This document shows, in pieces, positions 59,356 through 64,000 of a DNA stretch of 64,000 nucleotides. Where the stretch lies: assembly GCF_014359565.1 (NCBI RefSeq), contig NZ_JACIZD010000001.1:726587-790586 (forward strand), read 5' to 3'. The position numbers and the translations under genes were made by a program. Position 1 is the stretch's first letter, and every line of letters starts with the position of its first letter. Under the pieces are notes generated by a model, which was not told the origin of the DNA, searched no databases, and saw only the letters and a list, made by a program, of their open reading frames with translations. Source of the DNA: Immundisolibacter sp. (GTDB lineage: Bacteria; Pseudomonadota; Gammaproteobacteria; Immundisolibacterales; Immundisolibacteraceae).

Positions 59356-60389
59356 GCGCGCAGCAGTTTCAAATGGCGCCGATGCGCATCCTGGTCACCG
59401 GCACGGCCGGCTTCATCGGCGCGGCCGTGGCCCATCGCCTGCTCGATCAGGGCCATCAGGTCGTCGGCCTGGACGAGGTCAACGATTACTACGACGTGAA
59501 CCTGAAGCTGGCCCGCCTGGCCCGCCTGACGCCGCGGGCCGGCTTCACGGAAGCGCGCATCAGCCTGCAGGACCGCCCGGCCATGGAGCGGCTGTTTGGC
59601 GATGTGCGTCCGCAGCGGGTGATCCACCTGGCCGCGCAGGCCGGCGTGCGCTACTCGCTGAGCCACCCGCATGCCTATGTCGACTCGAACCTGGTCGGCT
59701 TCATGAACATCCTGGAAGGCTGCCGGCACCACGGCGTCGAGCATCTGGTGTACGCATCCAGCAGTTCGGTCTATGGCGCCAACACCCGCCTGCCGTTTTC
59801 CGAGCATGACATCGCGGATCATCCGCTGAGCCTGTACGCTGCCACCAAGCGCTCGAACGAGCTGATGGCGCACTGCTACGCGCACCTGTACGGCCTGCCG
59901 GTGAGCGGGCTGCGCTTCTTTACCGTCTATGGCCCGTGGGGCCGGCCGGACATGGCGCTGTTCCTGTTCACGCGCGCCATTCTGGCCGGCGAGCCGATCG
60001 AGGTCTTCAACCAGGGCCACCACCGGCGCGATTTCACGTACATCGACGACATCGTCGAGGGCGTGCTGCGCGTCACTGCCCGCGTGGCGGCGCCCAATCC
60101 CGGCTGGGATGGCGAGAATCCCGATCCGGCCACCAGCCGGGCGCCGTTTCGCGTCTACAACATCGGCAACAACCGTCCGGTCGAGCTGCTGCGTTACATC
60201 GAGGTCATCGAGGAGTGCTTGGGCAGGAAGGCCGTCAAGAACCTGCTGCCGATGCAGCCGGGGGACGTGCCGGAAACCAGCGCCAACATCGACGATCTGG
60301 GTGCGGATGTCGGTTATCGACCAGCGACACCGGTCGAAATCGGCGTGCGCAATTTCGTCGCCTGGTACCGGGATTACTACAAGGTCTGA
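59352..60389 (+). CDS. NAD-dependent nucleotide-sugar epimerase (UDP-uronate 4-epimerase type)
   Basis: Extended short-chain dehydrogenase. Starts at GTG 59352 overlapping the dehydrogenase stop, or at ATG 59373/59382 ([16 protein letters not shown]). NAD motif [10 protein letters not shown], catalytic Ser in ASSSSVYG and YAATKRSNE (Tyr-x3-Lys). [19 protein letters not shown] and [13 protein letters not shown] are typical of CapI-like UDP-glucuronate 4-epimerases. With TviB-like dehydrogenase upstream it would give the galacto-uronic (or HexNAc uronic) form. 345 residues from the GTG. Confidence 0.87.
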   Translation: MSAQQFQMAPMRILVTGTAGFIGAAVAHRLLDQGHQVVGLDEVNDYYDVNLKLARLARLTPRAGFTEARISLQDRPAMERLFGDVRPQRVIHLAAQAGVRYSLSHPHAYVDSNLVGFMNILEGCRHHGVEHLVYASSSSVYGANTRLPFSEHDIADHPLSLYAATKRSNELMAHCYAHLYGLPVSGLRFFTVYGPWGRPDMALFLFTRAILAGEPIEVFNQGHHRRDFTYIDDIVEGVLRVTARVAAPNPGWDGENPDPATSRAPFRVYNIGNNRPVELLRYIEVIEECLGRKAVKNLLPMQPGDVPETSANIDDLGADVGYRPATPVEIGVRNFVAWYRDYYKV

Positions 60390-60390
60390 A

Positions 60391-60447
60391 AACGCTGAAG
60401 TATTCACGTTTTCCGCAGCGCAGGGATGCGGGCGCTGAGAAATCCAG
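60391..60447 (+). repeat. Dispersed intergenic repeat, copy 2
   Basis: Begins two bases after the epimerase stop: AACGCTGAAGTATTCACG, then CGCAGCGCAGGGATGCG and GGCGCTGAGAAATCCAG. The first part matches 38128-38180 and the end matches the left arm at 38288 plus following bases. Noncoding; reads as a chimeric or more complete copy. Confidence 0.55.
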
Positions 60448-60470
60448 TGCTCCCATCAAGACGGCCGGCC

Positions 60471-61088
60471 TCAGCCGCCAAAACGCGCCAGATCGCCCTT
60501 GCCCGGCCGCACCACGCGCGCCTGGCCATCCTCGAAGGCCACCACCGTGCTGACCTGGTAGTCGCCCGGCCCGGCGTCCAGCAGCAGGTCCACCTGCTTG
60601 CCAAGCCGGTCTTCGATGTCGTCCGGGTCAGTCAGCGGAAACTCATCGCCCGGCAGTTGCAGGGTGCTGCACAGCAGCGGCTCGTCGCGCAGCGCCAGCA
60701 GACCCTGGGGCACCGGATGGCTGCTGATGCGCACGCCGACCGTGCGCCGCTTGTCCTGCAGGCGCTTGGGTACCTCGCGCGTCGCCGCCAGCAGGAAGGT
60801 GTACGGTCCCGGCGCGGCCGCCCGCAGCAGGCGATGCTCGGCGGTGCCCAGCGTGGCATAGACGGACACCTGTTTCAGGTCGCGGCACAGCAGCGTGAAC
60901 GGGTGGTCCTCGTCCAGCCGGCGCAGGGCGCGGATGCGCTGCATGGCCGCCTTGTCGGTCAGATCGCACAGCAGCACGTAGCTGCAATCGGTCGGGCTGG
61001 CCAGCAGCGCGCCACCAGCGACGGCCTCGGCCGCCTTGCCCAGCAGGCGTGGCTGGGGATTTTCGGGGTGCAGGTGAAAGCGCTGCAT
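60471..61088 (-). CDS. YciO family protein (Sua5/YrdC/YciO)
   Basis: 205 residues. Sua5/YrdC-fold protein: SPTDCSYVLLCDLTDKAAM near residues 31-49, DEDHPFTLLCRDL, PGPYTFLLAATREVPKRL, and KRRTVGVRISSHPVP. This set fits YciO, whose tRNA t6A role is weak or unclear, better than essential TsaC. It is on the - strand between the epimerase and yciB. The ATG at 61088 has no strong SD. Confidence 0.82.
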   Translation of the reverse strand: MQRFHLHPENPQPRLLGKAAEAVAGGALLASPTDCSYVLLCDLTDKAAMQRIRALRRLDEDHPFTLLCRDLKQVSVYATLGTAEHRLLRAAAPGPYTFLLAATREVPKRLQDKRRTVGVRISSHPVPQGLLALRDEPLLCSTLQLPGDEFPLTDPDDIEDRLGKQVDLLLDAGPGDYQVSTVVAFEDGQARVVRPGKGDLARFGG

Positions 61089-61212
61089 GGGTACTGGCCA
61101 CGAGTCCGGCGAAGCTTGGGCGGGACATGGTAGCGTTTAACGCCCCGCCAAGACCGCGCGCTGCGCATGGCGTGGCGGTGGTTCTGGCACGAATTTTCAG
61201 AGGTGGTCCGGT

Positions 61213-61950
61213 TTGAAACTGCTGTTCGATTTCCTGCCCATCATCGTGTTCTTTGTCGCCTACAAATGGGCCGGCATCTATTGGGCCACCGGGGCTGCGG
61301 TCGCAGTGGCGGCGCTGCAGATCGTGGTCCTGCGCGTGCTGCGCCGGCCGATCGACAAAACCCAGTGGTTCAACCTGGCCCTGCTGGCGGGCCTGGGCGG
61401 GCTGACCATCTTCCTGCATGACGAGCGCTTCATCATGTGGAAGCCGAGCCTCATCAACTGGGCCTTTGCGCTTGGCTTCGCGCTGAGCCTGTTCGGGCGC
61501 ACGCCGCTGACCGAACGCATGCTGGGCGCGCAGCTGGCCCTGCCGCGGGCCATCTGGCAGCGCCTGACCCTGGCCTGGGCCTTGTTCTTCGCGTTCAGCG
61601 GCGCCCTGAATGCCTACGTCGCCTTCGTTTACCAGGTGACGCCGCAAAGCCTCGATGCCGACCGGCAGGCGATCTACGCCCAGGTGGCCGAGGACGACGG
61701 TACCTACGCGCGTGCGGTCCAGGGCAAGGCCCTGGCGGAGATGGACGCCGCCCAGCGCGCCGAATTGACCGCCCTGGCGCCGGCTCAGCGGCAGGCCGCC
61801 TACCTGCACAAGCTGCACCAGGACATCTGGGTCAACTTCAAGCTGTTCGGACTGCTCGGCCTGACGCTGGCGTTCGTCCTGGCGCAGGGCATTTACCTCA
61901 GTCGCCATATGCCGGCGGCAGATGGCGACCGCGAGTCCACAGCAGCATGA
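61213..61950 (+). CDS. yciB: Inner-membrane septation protein A-like (YciB/IspZ) with an insertion
   Basis: 245 residues from TTG at 61213. YciB is a five-helix inner-membrane protein linked to cell-envelope synthesis and division. KLLFDFLPIIVFFVAYKWAG, TIFLHDERFIMWKPSLINW and FGRTPLTERMLG are family marks; the end DIWVNFKLFGLLGLTLAF is conserved. Between ALNAYVAF (131-138) and DIWVNFK (204) about 63 residues (QVTPQSLDADRQ to LHKLHQ) are inserted, absent in the 179-residue E. coli protein. The insertion is helical and charged, likely periplasmic or cytoplasmic. The TTG start overlaps nothing; the stop overlaps bolA by four bases. Confidence 0.85.
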   Translation: MKLLFDFLPIIVFFVAYKWAGIYWATGAAVAVAALQIVVLRVLRRPIDKTQWFNLALLAGLGGLTIFLHDERFIMWKPSLINWAFALGFALSLFGRTPLTERMLGAQLALPRAIWQRLTLAWALFFAFSGALNAYVAFVYQVTPQSLDADRQAIYAQVAEDDGTYARAVQGKALAEMDAAQRAELTALAPAQRQAAYLHKLHQDIWVNFKLFGLLGLTLAFVLAQGIYLSRHMPAADGDRESTAA

Positions 61951-62237
61951 ATGCCGCCACCGACAGTCCGCGCATGGCGCGCATCCGCGCCACTCTCACG
62001 CAGGCGCTGGCGCCGACCCGCCTGGAGCTGGTCGACGACAGCCACCGGCATGCCGGTCATGCCGGCGCGCGCCAGGGCGGGCACTGCACGCTGCGCATCG
62101 CGGCGCCCGGTTTTGCCGGCAAACGCCCGCTCGAATGCCACCGGATGATCTACGCGGCGCTCGGCGAGCTGATGCACACCGACATCCACGCCCTGAGCAT
62201 CGAACTGCTGCCGGATGTGGCCGAGGATCTCGAATAA
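61947..62237 (+). CDS. BolA family protein
   Basis: 96 residues. BolA/IbaG-type KH-like fold: LELVDDSHRHAGHAGA near 26-41, LRIAAPGFAGKRPLECHRMI, and MHTDIHALSIEL. BolA proteins bind monothiol glutaredoxins through Fe-S and affect envelope and biofilm genes. ATG overlaps the yciB stop (ATGA), a linkage common in gammaproteobacteria, where yciB is often next to a BolA and a PpiC-like protein; no PpiC is seen here. Confidence 0.88.
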   Translation: MNAATDSPRMARIRATLTQALAPTRLELVDDSHRHAGHAGARQGGHCTLRIAAPGFAGKRPLECHRMIYAALGELMHTDIHALSIELLPDVAEDLE

Positions 62238-62292
62238 CCCCCGACCGCAGCCGCGGCGGGTGCACCAATAAAAGCCACAGGAGGAGACGCCA

Positions 62293-63396
62293 ATGACGCA
62301 GCGAACCGGCAAGCGGGCCGTATTGGTGGCGGCCAACCAGCCGCTCGAAATCCGGGAGCGTCCGGTAGCCGATCCGGGCCCGGGCGAGGTCTTGGCGCGC
62401 GTGACCCACGGCGGCGTGTGTGGCACCGACGTGCATTTCTGGCGCGGCGAGGTACCCCTGCCGGGCCCGGTAGTGCTCGGTCACGAGGGTGTGGCGGTGA
62501 TCGACATGCTGGGCGCCGGCGTCAGCACCGACCATGCCGGCACGCCGGTGGCAGTGGGCGATCGGGTGTACTGGCAGCCGGTGGCGCCGTGTCAGCGCTG
62601 CTATGCCTGCACCGTGCTGGGCGACGTCTCGATGTGCGAGAACGCCTTCGCCGGCGTATTTGGCAATGCCGACGGGCCGACCACCGCCAGTTACTGCGAC
62701 TACGCCACCCTGCGCGCCGGGCTGCCGTTCTACCGCGTGCCGGACGACACGCCGTCGGACGCCGTGATCGCGCTCGGCTGCGCCTTGCCGACCATGCTGC
62801 AGGGGCTGGAGCGCCTGGGCGGCATCCGGCCGGGCATGAGCGTGGTGGTGCAAGGTTGCGGGCCGGTGGGCCTGGCGGCCACGCTGTTGGCGCATCTGTC
62901 CGGTGCCGCGCCGCTGATCGTGATCGGCGCCCCGGCCCGGCGCCTGGCGGTGGCCCGGCAGTTCGGCGCCACGCACACGCTGGACATGGACGAACTGTCC
63001 GATGCCGCAGCGCGCACGGCACGAGTGCGGGAACTCACCGGCGCGCGGGGGGCAGACGTGGTGATCGAGGCGGCCGGTGTGGTGCCGGCCTTCGGCGAAG
63101 GTCTGCACCTGATCGCCCGCGGCGGGCGCTACCTGATCGTCGGCCTGTGGTCGGCGCCCGGCACGGTGCCGGTCGAGCCGCGGATGATCAACAACCTGAA
63201 CCTGCGCATCATCGGCACCGCGCTGTCGCAGCCCCGCCATCTGTATCAGGCCTTGCAGGTGGTGCAGGCCCATCACCGGCGTTTCCCGCTCGCCGCGGCG
63301 GTGACGCACCGTTACCGCATCGAGGACAGCCAACAGGCGCTGGAAGCCGTGGCCCGGCTGGAGACCGTGAAGGCGGTGATCGCTCCGGCAACCTGA
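62293..63396 (+). CDS. Zinc-dependent alcohol dehydrogenase family protein
   Basis: 367-residue medium-chain dehydrogenase. Catalytic zinc ligands in THGGVCGTDVHFW (Cys43) and VLGHEGVAV (His64, Glu65). A structural zinc site PCQRCYACTVLGDVSMC near 97-114 follows. The NAD(P) motif VVQGCGPVGLAATLLA is in the Rossmann fold. Similar to threonine dehydrogenase and sorbitol dehydrogenase families; the substrate is unknown. A start at ATG 62293 has AGGAGG upstream. A weak hairpin at 63440 follows. Confidence 0.87.
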   Translation: MTQRTGKRAVLVAANQPLEIRERPVADPGPGEVLARVTHGGVCGTDVHFWRGEVPLPGPVVLGHEGVAVIDMLGAGVSTDHAGTPVAVGDRVYWQPVAPCQRCYACTVLGDVSMCENAFAGVFGNADGPTTASYCDYATLRAGLPFYRVPDDTPSDAVIALGCALPTMLQGLERLGGIRPGMSVVVQGCGPVGLAATLLAHLSGAAPLIVIGAPARRLAVARQFGATHTLDMDELSDAAARTARVRELTGARGADVVIEAAGVVPAFGEGLHLIARGGRYLIVGLWSAPGTVPVEPRMINNLNLRIIGTALSQPRHLYQALQVVQAHHRRFPLAAAVTHRYRIEDSQQALEAVARLETVKAVIAPAT

Positions 63397-63439
63397 GCGG
63401 CTTGCCCGCCGGTCGGCGCCGGACCGCGCAGTCCGCCGG

Positions 63440-63458
63440 GCGGCCGTGTTTCGGCCGC
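63440..63458 (+). terminator. Hairpin after the alcohol dehydrogenase gene
   Basis: GCGGCCG and CGGCCGC form a 7-bp stem with a 5-base T-rich loop, 43 bases after the stop; no T tract follows, so termination is uncertain. Confidence 0.35.
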
Positions 63459-63510
63459 GCTGCGTTGTCGCTCGCCGGGCTCGGGAATAGGCGGCAATCG
63501 GCCCTGCGCC

Positions 63511-63539
63511 TTGACGTGACCGGCGCCGGGCAATCTAAT
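63511..63539 (+). promoter_or_regulatory. Promoter of tRNA-Phe
   Basis: TTGACG (63511-63516), a 17-base spacer and TCTAAT (63534-63539), followed by a GC-rich discriminator. The tRNA starts 75 bases after the -10 box. Confidence 0.65.
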
Positions 63540-63614
63540 ACGCACCCCGCGCGCGCAGCGCCCGGCAGGCCGATGCGGTTTCGCCGCGCTCGGTGCGCAG
63601 TGCTTTTCCCTGTT

Positions 63615-63690
63615 GGCCAGGTAGCTCAGTCGGTAGAGCAGTGGACTGAAAATCCACGTGTCGGTGGTTCGATTCCGCCCCTGGCCACCA
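63615..63690 (+). tRNA. tRNA-Phe (anticodon GAA)
   Basis: 76-base cloverleaf with encoded CCA. Acceptor GGCCAGG pairs with CCTGGCC; D arm AGCTCAGTCGGTAGAGC; anticodon loop CTGAAAA with anticodon GAA (reads TTC/TTT); T arm GGTTCGATTCC. Confidence 0.96.
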
Positions 63691-63765
63691 TTCGATATCA
63701 AAAACTTACGCCTTGAATCACCCGGCCGCCAGCGCCCGGAACTTGGCGCGGGGTTACCTTTCGAC

Positions 63766-63799
63766 AGGCCGGGCGCTCTTCTGGGGTGTCCGGCCTTTT
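63766..63799 (+). terminator. Terminator after tRNA-Phe
   Basis: AGGCCGG and CCGGCCT form a 7-bp stem with a 17-base loop, followed by TTTT. It lies between the tRNA and the next gene. The long loop makes it only a fair candidate. Confidence 0.5.
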
Positions 63800-63820
63800 C
63801 TATTTGAATCCGACCCGACC

Positions 63821-64000
63821 ATGACCCTGACTGACCGTTACGCCGAAGTTCTCGCCTTCGCGTGCGAAGCCCACCGCGGCCATGTGCGCAAGGGCACGGC
63901 CATTCCCTACGTCTCGCACCTGCTGGCGGTGTCCGGCCTGGTGCTCGAACACGGTGGCGACGAAGACCAGGCCATTGCGGGCCTGCTGCACGACTGCGTC
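63821..64000 (+). CDS. HD-domain protein (RelA/SpoT-like hydrolase fold), 5' part only
   Basis: ATG at 63821; 60 residues before the window ends. The start MTLTDRYAEVLAFACEAHRG, then HVRKGTAIPYVSHLLAV, then AIAGLLHDCV gives the first His (AHRG), KGTAIPYVSH and HD of the ppGpp-hydrolase (MESH1/SpoT) metal fold. Complete HD proteins of this sort are small alarmone hydrolases or related phosphohydrolases; the rest of the gene is needed to tell. The start codon is chosen from the homology and the 130-base upstream gap. Confidence 0.7.
   Translation, partial: MTLTDRYAEVLAFACEAHRGHVRKGTAIPYVSHLLAVSGLVLEHGGDEDQAIAGLLHDCV

Overview
The window is chromosomal DNA from a GC-rich gammaproteobacterium. 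The evidence is the gene order rplU-rpmA-obgE-proB, rpsT, murJ, ribF-ileS-lspA with ispB divergent from rplU (Pseudomonas-like), the AmgK/MurU cell-wall recycling pair, and REP-type repeats. The genus cannot be fixed from the sequence alone. No phage, IS element, plasmid function or CRISPR array was seen. The first and last genes are cut by the window ends.

1-26.4 kb: transcription/translation supercluster, all on the + strand. The tail of rplL is followed by rpoB-rpoC, then a strong sigma70 promoter with a leader hairpin, then the str, S10, spc and alpha gene sets with no large break (rpsL to rplQ), ended by a bidirectional terminator at 26383-26415. Order is canonical with one exception: rpsD (protein S4, the usual autoregulator of the alpha operon) is missing between rpsK and rpoA. 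The 37-residue RpmJ gene is present.

26.5-38 kb: accessory and housekeeping genes. These are a one-base-frameshifted ada, tRNA-Thr(CGT), the amgK-murU-PGPGW overlapping set for peptidoglycan sugar recycling, a membrane protein plus cob(I)alamin adenosyltransferase, a CbpA-type J protein, a DUF1207 outer-membrane candidate, a HAD-NUDIX fusion with an atypical DWAGT motif, an AEC transporter, and a GST/class II aldolase/GST group.

38-47.2 kb: a repeat-bearing noncoding stretch, a PAS-GGDEF-EAL protein convergent with an EAL-cache-like protein, then a compact catabolic island. In the island a ThDP-dependent enzyme is divergent from a Rieske oxygenase alpha subunit, beta subunit and HSL-family esterase/hydrolase. 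This island is the best candidate in the window for an undescribed pathway.

47.2-64 kb: lspA-ileS-ribF-DUF2203-murJ (- strand), rpsT (+), proB-obgE-rpmA-rplU (-), ispB (+) from back-to-back promoters, tRNA-Pro(CGG), a nucleotide-sugar dehydrogenase/epimerase pair, yciO-type protein, yciB with a 63-residue insertion, bolA, a zinc alcohol dehydrogenase, tRNA-Phe(GAA), and the start of an HD-domain protein.
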